Shown piece after piece: positions 46,750-53,974 of a stretch of DNA of 64,000 bases. The notes under the pieces are model-generated. The model searched no databases and was not told the DNA's origin. It saw only the letters and a list, made by a program, of their open reading frames with translations. The first letter of the stretch is position 1; every line of letters starts with the position of its first letter. This DNA comes from Micromonospora tulbaghiae (GTDB taxonomy: Bacteria; Actinomycetota; Actinomycetes; Mycobacteriales; Micromonosporaceae), in NCBI RefSeq assembly GCF_900091605.1, contig NZ_FMCQ01000006.1, positions 109,940 through 173,939 of the forward strand, in the 5' to 3' direction. Position numbers and translations under genes: made by a program.

Positions 46750-47447
46750 CGGGATCCGCTTCCCGCAGTCGCCGGCACCGCCTCCTCCTTGGCGGTGCCA
46801 CGGAACTCGTGGGCCGTGGCGGCGCCGGGCGCGCTGATGCCCTGCCGGCGCAGGACTGCCACCGCGGTCCGGGCCAGGATGCGGGCGTCCAGGCGGAGGC
46901 TCCAGCGCTCCACGTAGTACAGGTCGTAGGCGAAACGCTCCGCCCAACCCAGCTCGTTGCGGCCGTTCACCTGCGCGAGCCCGGTCAGGCCGGGCCGGAC
47001 GTCGTGCCGGCGGAACTCGTCCGGTGTGTAGAGGTCGCGGTAGCTGGTCGGGAACGGACGCGGACCCACGAGGCTCATGTCGCCGCGCAGGATGTTCCAC
47101 AGGCTGGGCAGTTCGTCCAGGCTGGTCGCCCGCAGCCACCGCCCCAGGGGCGTCAGTCGCGCCTGGTCGTCGCCGGGGGAGAAGGCGTCACCGCCGTCCG
47201 CCATGGACCGGAACTTCAGGATGGTGAACTCCCGGCCGTGCCGGCCGATCCGGTGTTGACGGAAGAGGACCGGGCGGCCCATGCCGAGCAGCACCGCGAC
47301 CGCGACCACGACCAGAATCGGCGCCGCCACCAGCAGGGCCGTGGCCGAGACGGCGACGTCGACGCCCCGCTTGACGGCCGAGGCGACGCTCGCCTGCGAG
47401 GTGGGTGTGTAGGGATCTTCCACGCCTGGGGAGAGGCGAACCTGCAT
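46746..47447 (-). CDS. Bacterial sugar transferase (PglC-like phosphoglycosyltransferase)
   Basis: The product is 233 aa, the monotopic phosphoglycosyltransferase family. The re-entrant membrane helix is VSATALLVAAPILVVVAVAV, followed by ILKFRSMADGGD, the catalytic SLDELPSLWNILRGDMSLVGPRP (Asp-Glu pair) and RPGLTGLAQVNGRN. It moves a phospho-sugar from a UDP-sugar to undecaprenyl phosphate, the first step of repeat-unit assembly. The short form lacking the WbaP N-terminal membrane domain resembles PglC. GGAGGA lies 6 nt before the ATG. It is co-translated with the PglD-like gene. Confidence 0.9.
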   Translation of the reverse strand: MQVRLSPGVEDPYTPTSQASVASAVKRGVDVAVSATALLVAAPILVVVAVAVLLGMGRPVLFRQHRIGRHGREFTILKFRSMADGGDAFSPGDDQARLTPLGRWLRATSLDELPSLWNILRGDMSLVGPRPFPTSYRDLYTPDEFRRHDVRPGLTGLAQVNGRNELGWAERFAYDLYYVERWSLRLDARILARTAVAVLRRQGISAPGAATAHEFRGTAKEEAVPATAGSGSR

Positions 47448-47460
47448 GCTGTCCTCCGGC

Positions 47461-47485
47461 CGCTGACTCGTCAGCGAACAGAGTA
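47461..47485 (-). promoter_or_regulatory. Promoter and leader hairpin of the pglC-like operon
   Basis: TACTCT (47480-47485, minus strand) is a possible -10 element 32 nt before the ATG. Between it and the Shine-Dalgarno sequence lies a 6-bp hairpin CGCTGA-CTCG-TCAGCG (47461-47476) that would fall at the 5' end of the leader. Confidence 0.35.
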
Positions 47486-47532
47486 CGCAAATATGCGCAG
47501 AAGGATGTCTTGTCCGACTTTTTCGGCGTGGC

Positions 47533-48678
47533 TCAGGCGACCGACTGCCACCACCCGTCCACCGCCGGCGGCTCGTCCACCACCACCCGCTCGCCCGGAC
47601 GCGGCACCGCGAGCCGGACGTCCCGCGCCTTCGCCTCGGCCCACAGCCGGTCCACCGGCTCGGACCAGTCGTGCAGCGCCAGGTTGAACGTGCCCCAGTG
47701 CACCGGCACCAGCAGTCCGCCCCGGACGTCGAGGTGCGCGGCCACCGCCTCCTCCGGGAACATGTGGATGTGCGGCCACGCCCGGTCGTACGCGCCGATC
47801 TGCATGAGCGTCACGTCGAACGGGCCGTGTTCGGCGCCGATCTCGGCGTACCCGTCGAAGTAGCCGGAGTCGCCGGTGTAGAAGACCTTTCGGTGCGCCC
47901 CGGTGATGGTCCAGGAACTCCAGAGCGTGCCGTCGCGGCGCAGCCCGCGCCCGGAGAAGTGCTGCGCGGCGGTGGCGGTGAGCGTCAGCCCGCCGGCCCG
48001 GTGGCTCTCCGACCAGTCCAGTTCGACGATGCGGTGCTCGGGTACGCCCCAGCGGGCAAGGTGGGCGCCGACGCCGAGCGGCACCACGAACGGCGCGGAC
48101 TGGAGATCGGCCAGCGTGCGGACGGTCTCCATGTCCAGGTGGTCGTAGTGGTCGTGCGAGATCAGCACCGCGTCCAGCGGGGGCAGGTCGGCCAGGCGGA
48201 CCGGCGGCTCGTGGATGCGCCGCGGGCCGACCAGCCCGGACGGGGAGCACCTGTCGCTCCACACCGGGTCGAGCAGCACCCGGCGCCCCTCGATCTCGAC
48301 GAGCGTGGAGGCGTGGCCGTACCAGATGACGTTCAGCTCGCGGGCCGGGTCGCCGGCCGGCGCGGCGCCGGGGCGCAGCAGCGGCACCGGGCTGCCCGGC
48401 CGCCGCTTCTGCTTGCCGAAGATCAGCTCCCGGACGAGGTTGCGGCCCGGGTCGGCGACCATCGTGGCGCTGGCGCCGGCCGGGTTGTGGAACGTGCCGT
48501 CGTGGAAGCGCGGTGACCGGGCCGCCCGGTCCGCCCGGGCGCCGGTGAGCCGGCCGCCCAGCTGGGCGGGCACGTCCCGCGCCACCCAGGCCAGGCCGGC
48601 GACGGCGGCCAGCCCGGCGAGCTTCCACACCCGCCCGCCGCGCGTCCGGTCCGGTTCCCGCCCCGTTGGTTGCCGCAT
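47533..48678 (-). CDS. MBL-fold metallo-hydrolase (NAPE-PLD/UlaG-like)
   Basis: The product is 381 aa. A single hydrophobic N-terminal segment (LAGLAAVAGLAWVARDV, about residues 18-35) probably anchors it or serves as a signal. The metallo-beta-lactamase domain has WYGHASTLVEIEGRRVLLDP, the metal-binding LISHDHYDHLD (HxHxDH), YTGDSGYFDGYAEIG and PVHWGTFNLALHDWSEP. This arrangement matches bacterial homologues of N-acyl-phosphatidylethanolamine phospholipase D; the substrate is unknown. GGAGGGACGAGC gives a good Shine-Dalgarno sequence 8 nt before ATG 48678. The 84 nt before it from the pglC-like start show only the promoter described there. Confidence 0.87.
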   Translation of the reverse strand: MRQPTGREPDRTRGGRVWKLAGLAAVAGLAWVARDVPAQLGGRLTGARADRAARSPRFHDGTFHNPAGASATMVADPGRNLVRELIFGKQKRRPGSPVPLLRPGAAPAGDPARELNVIWYGHASTLVEIEGRRVLLDPVWSDRCSPSGLVGPRRIHEPPVRLADLPPLDAVLISHDHYDHLDMETVRTLADLQSAPFVVPLGVGAHLARWGVPEHRIVELDWSESHRAGGLTLTATAAQHFSGRGLRRDGTLWSSWTITGAHRKVFYTGDSGYFDGYAEIGAEHGPFDVTLMQIGAYDRAWPHIHMFPEEAVAAHLDVRGGLLVPVHWGTFNLALHDWSEPVDRLWAEAKARDVRLAVPRPGERVVVDEPPAVDGWWQSVA

Positions 48679-48802
48679 GCTCGTCCCTCCGCCGTGTCCC
48701 GTCGTACACGGTAACCACCCTCGTCGCGGTCCGCCCGCGCGACAGCCCACCCGCACGAGGGTCCGCCCGCGTGACAGCCCACCGGACGGTCCGCGGCGGC
48801 GG

Positions 48803-49747
48803 TCAGGGCAGCCGGCGGCGTACCGCGGACGCCACGGTCGCCGCGCGCCCGCCGACGGCACGGACGACCTGGGACGCGTCGGGCACCCATCCGCCCCGGA
48901 CCGCCTCGCCGGCCGGGTTGGGCGTGAACACGATGCCCTGGTGCGCGGCGACCGGCTGCCGGGTCAGTCCGGCCAGGCGCATCAGCGGCCCGACCAGCAC
49001 GTCGTACACGCCGGGCAGGACGGTGAAGCCGAAGCGCATGATCACGTTGAGCCGTCCCACCGAAACCTCCCGGCGTGGCCGGTCGAGGCAGTGCGCGATG
49101 GCCCGTGCCACCCGCTCGGGGGAGGCGATCGGGGGCGGTGGCCGGCCGATCCGGCCCAGGTAGTTGGCCGCCTGCCGGTAGACGGGCGTGTCGACGCTGC
49201 CCGGGTTGACCAGGCAGATCGCGATGCCGGGCGTCTCCCGCGCCTCCTGCTGGAGCGTGCGGGCGAGTCCCTGCAGGCCCCACTTGGCGGCCACGTATCC
49301 GCTCATGTAGGGCGCGGTGATGTGCCCGAGCACCGAGCCGGTGAGCACGAGCGTGCCGCCGCCGGCGTCCCGGAACCGGCGTAGCGCCTCCCGGGCGACC
49401 GCGGCGGCGGCCAGCAGGTCGGTGCGGACGACCTGCTCGAACACCTCGGCCGGGGTCTCGTCGAAGCGGCCGTAGGCCATCACCGCGGCGGTGTGCACCC
49501 AGGCGTCGACGCGGCCGTACTCGGCCCGCGCCGCGTCGGCCAGCGCGGCCACCGCGCCGGGCTCGGTCACGTCCATCGGTACGGCGATCGCCGTCGCGCC
49601 CGCCGCCCGGCACTCGTCGCGTACCTCGTCGAGCGTGGCGGGGGAGCGGGCCGCGAGGACCAGCCGGTCCCCGCGGCCCGCCAGCTCCCGGGCGGTCGCC
49701 CGGCCGATCCCGCTGGTCGCGCCGGTCACGACCACCGTCCGGGTCAC
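48803..49747 (-). CDS. Short-chain dehydrogenase/reductase
   Basis: The product is 314 aa. The cofactor motif is VVVTGATSGIGRATA, the structural motif is VHTAAVMAYG in place of NNAG, the catalytic Ser is in LVLTGSVLGH and the YxxxK motif is YMSGYVAAKWG. The C-terminal ~80 residues, including the hydrophobic FTVLPGVYDVLVGPLM, extend beyond the classical length and may associate with membrane. The GTG start overlaps the alcohol dehydrogenase stop (GTGA), so the pair acts together, plausibly on alcohol/aldehyde intermediates. The 124 nt to the next gene show no clear elements. Confidence 0.88.
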   Translation of the reverse strand: MTRTVVVTGATSGIGRATARELAGRGDRLVLAARSPATLDEVRDECRAAGATAIAVPMDVTEPGAVAALADAARAEYGRVDAWVHTAAVMAYGRFDETPAEVFEQVVRTDLLAAAAVAREALRRFRDAGGGTLVLTGSVLGHITAPYMSGYVAAKWGLQGLARTLQQEARETPGIAICLVNPGSVDTPVYRQAANYLGRIGRPPPPIASPERVARAIAHCLDRPRREVSVGRLNVIMRFGFTVLPGVYDVLVGPLMRLAGLTRQPVAAHQGIVFTPNPAGEAVRGGWVPDASQVVRAVGGRAATVASAVRRRLP

Positions 49748-50928
49748 GGTGCGAGCACGACCTTGACGCAGCCGTCCTCCTTCTTCTGGAACATCTCGTA
49801 CGCGCGCGGCGCGTCGGTCAGCGGCAGCCGGTGGGTCCGCAGGTCCTCCACGCCCAGCGGGTCGTCGTCGCGCTCCAGCAGCGGGATGATCTCGTCGACC
49901 CAGCGCCGCACGTGGCACTGGCCCATGCGCAGCTGGATGCCCCGGTCGAACATCTCCATCAGCGGCATCGGGTCCTGCTCGCCGCCGTAAACGCCGGAGA
50001 TCGACACGGTGCCGCCGCGCCGCACGGCCTTGAGCGCGGCGTGCAGCACCACGAGCCGGTCCACGCCGGCCTTGTCGGTCATCGCCTGGGCCAGCTTGTC
50101 CGGCAGCAGCCCGGCGGCGGTCTGGGCCATCTTGCCCAGCGGCGCGCCGTGCGCCTCCATGCCGACCGCGTCGATCACCGCGTCCGGGCCGCGCCCGTCG
50201 ACCAGGTCGATGAGCGTGCCGGGCACGTCGTCGAGCTGGCTGACGTCGAGCACCTCGATGCCGTGGCGGCGGGCCATCTCCAGCCGCTCGGGCACCAGGT
50301 CCAGCCCGATCACGCGGCCGGCGCCCAGGTGGCGGCCGATCCGGGCGCTGAACTGCCCGACCGGGCCGAGCCCGAACACGGCGAGCGTGCCGCCGGGCGG
50401 GGTGTCCGCGTACTTGACCGCCTGCCAGGCCGTGGGCAGGATGTCGGACAGGTAGAGCCAGCGCTCGTCCGGGCCGCTGTCCGGGATCGTGATCGGCCCG
50501 AACTGGGCCTGCGGGACGCGCAGGTACTCCGCCTGGCCGCCGGGGATCGAGCCGTACAGCGAGGTGTAGCCGAACAGGGACGCGCCCTTGCCCTGGCTGG
50601 TCACCTGCGTGGTCTCGCACTGCGCGTAGAGCTGCCGCTCGCACATCCAGCACGAGCCGCAGGAGATGTTGAACGGGATGACCACGCGGTCACCCTTCTT
50701 GAGCCGGGTCACGCCGGACCCGACCTCCTCGACGATGCCCATCGGCTCGTGCCCGAGGATGTCGCCGGGCTTCAGGTACGGCCCGAGCACCTCGTACAGG
50801 TGCAGGTCGGAACCGCAGATGGCGGTCGAGGTGATCCGGACGATCGCGTCGGTCGGCTCCTCGATCCGGGGGTCCGGGACGTCCTCGACGCGAACGTCCC
50901 GCTTACCGTGCCAGGTCAGTGCCTTCAT
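49744..50928 (-). CDS. Zinc-dependent alcohol dehydrogenase
   Basis: The product is 394 aa, medium-chain dehydrogenase family. The catalytic zinc ligands are in AICGSDLH and LGHEPMG, and the structural zinc loop CGSCWMCERQLYAQC is complete. The NAD-binding motif is VFGLGPVGQFSARIGRHLG. It resembles the glutathione-independent formaldehyde/long-chain alcohol dehydrogenase subgroup with an extended loop (residues 115-140). It is co-translated with the SDR gene, and both lie just downstream of the lcp cluster on the same strand, so oxidation of isoprenoid aldehydes or alcohols is a possible role. ATG 50928 is chosen; the frame is open to 51006. Confidence 0.92.
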   Translation of the reverse strand: MKALTWHGKRDVRVEDVPDPRIEEPTDAIVRITSTAICGSDLHLYEVLGPYLKPGDILGHEPMGIVEEVGSGVTRLKKGDRVVIPFNISCGSCWMCERQLYAQCETTQVTSQGKGASLFGYTSLYGSIPGGQAEYLRVPQAQFGPITIPDSGPDERWLYLSDILPTAWQAVKYADTPPGGTLAVFGLGPVGQFSARIGRHLGAGRVIGLDLVPERLEMARRHGIEVLDVSQLDDVPGTLIDLVDGRGPDAVIDAVGMEAHGAPLGKMAQTAAGLLPDKLAQAMTDKAGVDRLVVLHAALKAVRRGGTVSISGVYGGEQDPMPLMEMFDRGIQLRMGQCHVRRWVDEIIPLLERDDDPLGVEDLRTHRLPLTDAPRAYEMFQKKEDGCVKVVLAP

Positions 50929-51002
50929 GCCTGTCTGTCCCCTCTCCGGTGCCGTCCATCGGACTGCTACCCGGCAGGGGGCCGTTGAATCGGCGGCGGC
51001 GG

Positions 51003-51578
51003 TCACCGTGGCGTGAGGTCGACCGTCACGGCGATGGTGCTGGTGCTGGCCGCGGTGCCGGCGAGGGCGCCGATGTCGAGGCGGCGGCCGGCGCGGTCGG
51101 TGACGGCGCCGGCCGCGAGCCGCAGGCCGGCGACGGGCGTGCCGAGCGCCGCCGACGCGGCCTCCAGCAGCCGCCGCCGGGCCACCGCCACGGCGACCCG
51201 GACCGGGGTACGGGTTCCGACCGCCGGATGGGGTGCGCCACGCGTCCGGCCCGCTGCCGGCCGTGGCGGTGGCACACGGACGCGCCGGCGCGGCACGGAC
51301 AGCCCGTCGGCGATCAGTTCGGCGGCCGAGGTGTCGCCGTCGTACCGGTCCGGCGGCAGCGTGAACGACACGGTCCCGTCCGGGCCGACCTCGACGGAGA
51401 TGAGCGCCGCCCCGGGCAGGGCCGCGGCCGTCATGATCTGGCCGAGGCCGAGCAGCCCGGCCACGTCCGGCGACGGCGTCCGGGCGGCGGCCGGGTACGC
51501 CGCGGTGAGTTCGGCGGCGGCCACGAGGACCGGCGCGGCCAGCACGTAGCCCAGGAACGGGGGGAGGGGCGCGGTCAT
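51003..51578 (-). pseudogene. Truncated OxiB/IorB-like molybdenum hydroxylase fragment
   Basis: The frame encodes 191 aa. It starts PLPPFLGYVLAAPVLVAAAEL, like the Tat signal of isoquinoline 1-oxidoreductase beta subunits but without the twin arginine. Then come ALISVEVGPDGTVSFTLPP, AELIADGLSVPRRRVRV and TPVRVAVAVARRRLLEAASA, the order expected for the N-terminal part of these ~700-residue molybdopterin-binding proteins, and the frame stops at AVTVDLTPR, where the full protein would continue. Segments between these blocks are degenerate. In Streptomyces sp. K30, oxiAB adjoin lcp and act on rubber cleavage products, so this is probably a decayed oxiB. It lies 65 nt after lcp1. A short functional protein cannot be excluded. 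Confidence 0.6.
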
Positions 51579-51643
51579 GGTGCTCACCCGGGCGCTCGTC
51601 GCCGCAGCCGGGGACGGGAGGCGCCCCGGCTGCGACGCGGTGG

Positions 51644-52873
51644 TCAGAACTCGCGGTTGCCGAGCGGGATCTCGATGTTGATGGACTGCCCTTCGGACAG
51701 GAACAGCAGGGCGAGCTTGCGGAGGAACTCGTCGAACAGCCAGTAGCACTCCGGTGCGAGCGGGAACGGCAGCAGCGCCTCCCGGACCGCGATGAACGGG
51801 CCCCAGCTCGTCCGCAGGAGCGTGTCCCAGAGCAGGTCGCGTGGGATCTCCAGCCAGTTGGCGATCTGGTTGCCGAGCATGAACCGGGTGAACGAGCCGA
51901 GGATGGGCTTGCTGAGCAGCCCGGCGTCGATCTCCCTGCCGAGGCCGAGCAGGATGTCGGCGAGCGCGTTGCCTTCGCGGGTGGGCGCCAGGATCGGGTC
52001 GAGGACCTCGCTGGCCTGGGAGTTCGCCTCGCTCCACGTGGCCGGGATGTACTCGTCCCTGATGCCGAGCATGTGCGCGGCCACCTGCCACAGGTGCAGG
52101 AAGGCGGTCGACTCGGCGGCGGGGATCGGCACCCGCCAGTCGGTCAGCTTCCGCATGACGGTGGTCGGCAGGCTGTGCCAGGTGACCATCAGGTCGCGCT
52201 GGCTGATCGGGATGTCCTCGGGTGCGACGTCGGCCCACTCGGGCGACTGCGGCAGGAGGTGACGCACGCCGGCGTGCGCCAGCCGGGTCTTGACGGCGGT
52301 CACGATCATCGAGCCGTCGGGCTGGTACGCGTTGGCGGTGCCGATGTCGTACCCGAGCTTGGCGGTCTTGGAGATGCGGTCCTTCATGTCCGCGCCGCCC
52401 TTGGAGTAGTAGACGGCGCGCGCCTCCTTCGGGATGACGGTGCTCATCATGCCGCTGGCCAGGCCGTAGAGCACGCCGAGGTAGAGGCCGCGCTTCTCGT
52501 TGAAGCGCACGGCGGTGGCCAGCTTGCCCTGGTCGACCCAGGAGGGCAGCACGCGTGCGCGTTCGATGAACTGGCGGACGTCCGCCGGGAGGCCGGACGG
52601 CAGCGGCTGGCCGTTCTTCGTCCACGTCCGCAGCAGTTGGTTGACCAGTGGTGCGTCGCCCCGGTCCAGGAGCGAGGCGACGAGCGGGTCGGCCTCCTCG
52701 TCCCACACCCAGCGCGGGTCCACGCCCGCCCCGGCGCCGGCCACCGATCCCTTGGGCGACCAGGTCCACGCCGATCGCGCCTGTGCCGGCGCGGCGACGC
52801 TCAGCGCGCCGAGCGCGCCCAGTGCTCCGCCGGCCTTCAACATCTTGCGTCTGCTTACCGGTTCCACGTTCAC
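51644..52873 (-). CDS. lcp: Latex clearing protein (rubber oxygenase), paralogue 1
   Basis: The product is 409 aa with a Tat signal (RR at 8-9, SRRKMLKAGG, then an Ala-rich core and AQA cleavage region near 32). It belongs to the DUF2236 Lcp family, heme b dioxygenases that cleave the double bonds of poly(cis-1,4-isoprene) to oligo-isoprenoids with aldehyde and ketone ends. Positions matching the Streptomyces K30 residues known to me are present: Glu150, Arg166, Lys169, Thr170, His200 (axial heme ligand) and His205 in AHAGVRHLLPQ. It diverges from lcp2 elsewhere (VYYSKGG, TWHSLPTT), so it may differ in product or partner. GTG 52873 has CGAGGAGT upstream. Confidence 0.88.
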   Translation of the reverse strand: MNVEPVSRRKMLKAGGALGALGALSVAAPAQARSAWTWSPKGSVAGAGAGVDPRWVWDEEADPLVASLLDRGDAPLVNQLLRTWTKNGQPLPSGLPADVRQFIERARVLPSWVDQGKLATAVRFNEKRGLYLGVLYGLASGMMSTVIPKEARAVYYSKGGADMKDRISKTAKLGYDIGTANAYQPDGSMIVTAVKTRLAHAGVRHLLPQSPEWADVAPEDIPISQRDLMVTWHSLPTTVMRKLTDWRVPIPAAESTAFLHLWQVAAHMLGIRDEYIPATWSEANSQASEVLDPILAPTREGNALADILLGLGREIDAGLLSKPILGSFTRFMLGNQIANWLEIPRDLLWDTLLRTSWGPFIAVREALLPFPLAPECYWLFDEFLRKLALLFLSEGQSINIEIPLGNREF

Positions 52874-53004
52874 TCCTCGGGGTCGAGGCCGCTGATACGG
52901 TGAAACGAATGTTGCGCCCGTGTATCACATGAGAGCACGTGGTAACGGTGTCCACAAGGCTCGCGATGACAACTGTCGATGGATCAAGAAGAGGGGAGCC
53001 CGCC
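52874..53004. promoter_or_regulatory. Divergent control region of lcp1 and the SDR gene
   Basis: The 131-nt region between divergent starts carries both Shine-Dalgarno sequences. GATAC (52894-52898) and GTATC (52922-52926) form a widely spaced inverted pair, and AAGAGGGGAG near 52988-52998 serves the SDR. It is a candidate site for the TetR-type regulators encoded downstream, but no strong operator is obvious. Confidence 0.35.
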
Positions 53005-53772
53005 GTGGCGGTGGTCGAGGGGATGCTGTCGGGCAGGGTCGCGTGGGTGACCGGAGCCAGCCAGGGCATCGGCGCGGCGATCGCCGAAGGGCTGGCGCGG
53101 GCCGGCGCGTCGGTGATCCTCCAGTCGCGGCGCCCGGACGCGCTGGACGAGGTGCGGGACCGGATAGCGGCCGGTGGTGGCACAGCGGCAGTGGTCGCCG
53201 GTGACGTCGCCGACGAGTCCGCCGCGGACGCCGTGCTGACCCTCGCGCGGCAGCGCTGGGGGCGGCTGGACGTCCTCGTCAACAACGCCGGCATCAGCCC
53301 GGCGCTGCACCGCAGCGAACGGCTGAGCCTGGGGGACTGGCAGCAGGTGATCGACACCAACCTGTCCGGGGTGTTCGTCTGCGCCCGCGCGGCCGGCGCC
53401 GTCATGGTCGAGCAGGGCGCGGGCAGCATCGTCAACATGTCCTCCGTGCACGGTCAGGTCGGTTTCCCGCGCCTGGCCGCCTACAGCGCCAGCAAGGGCG
53501 GCGTCGAGCAGCTCACCCGCACGCTGGCGCTGGAGTGGGCGGCGGCCGGCGTACGCGTCAACGCGGTCGCGCCCGGCTACCTGGAGACCCCGATGACGGA
53601 GGGCCTGCGCGGCCACGAGCAGTGGTCGAGGCGGCTGCGTGACCGCATCCCGATGGGCCGGTTCGGCCGCCCCGAGGAGGTCGTCGGCGCGGTGCTGTTC
53701 CTGGCCTCGGACGCCGCGAGCTACGTCACCGGCAGCGTGTTGCACGTGGACGGCGGCTGGACCGCGCAGTGA
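53005..53772 (+). CDS. Classical short-chain dehydrogenase/reductase (FabG-like)
   Basis: The product is 255 aa. The NAD(P) motif is VTGASQGIGAAIAEGL, the structural motif NNAGISPA, the catalytic Ser lies in IVNMSSVHGQ, YxxxK is YSASKGGVEQL, and the C-terminal ASDAASYVTGSVLHVDGGW closes the family signature. Reaction type is a 3-oxoacyl or hydroxy-group redox step; the lcp context suggests an oligo-isoprenoid or 3-hydroxyacyl intermediate. GTG 53005 follows GAGGGGAG at 6 nt; the frame is open to 52939. It is followed after 202 nt by the acyl-CoA synthetase gene, which has its own control region. Confidence 0.9.
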   Translation: MAVVEGMLSGRVAWVTGASQGIGAAIAEGLARAGASVILQSRRPDALDEVRDRIAAGGGTAAVVAGDVADESAADAVLTLARQRWGRLDVLVNNAGISPALHRSERLSLGDWQQVIDTNLSGVFVCARAAGAVMVEQGAGSIVNMSSVHGQVGFPRLAAYSASKGGVEQLTRTLALEWAAAGVRVNAVAPGYLETPMTEGLRGHEQWSRRLRDRIPMGRFGRPEEVVGAVLFLASDAASYVTGSVLHVDGGWTAQ

Positions 53773-53862
53773 GCCGCGGACCGCTTGGTTAGTCGGCGTT
53801 CGTCACCGCGTCACCGTCGCATGTCGATACAGCGCCAGATCGCGGGCGATCCTTCCCAGAAA

Positions 53863-53881
53863 GTTAACCCTCGTTTACAGT
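53863..53881 (+). promoter_or_regulatory. Promoter/operator candidate of the acyl-CoA synthetase gene
   Basis: TACAGT (53876-53881) is a possible -10 element, overlapping an imperfect inverted repeat GTTAAC-CCTC-GTTTAC (53863-53878) that could be a regulator site. The leader to ATG 53975 is about 85 nt. No good -35 is visible. Confidence 0.35.
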
Positions 53882-53974
53882 GCTGCCATCGGCTGCGGAA
53901 CCCGCGCGGGCACCACGGCGGGGTGCGGCCAGCCCTGCCACCACCAGGCCCGGTTGCGTGTGAAGGAGTAGCCC

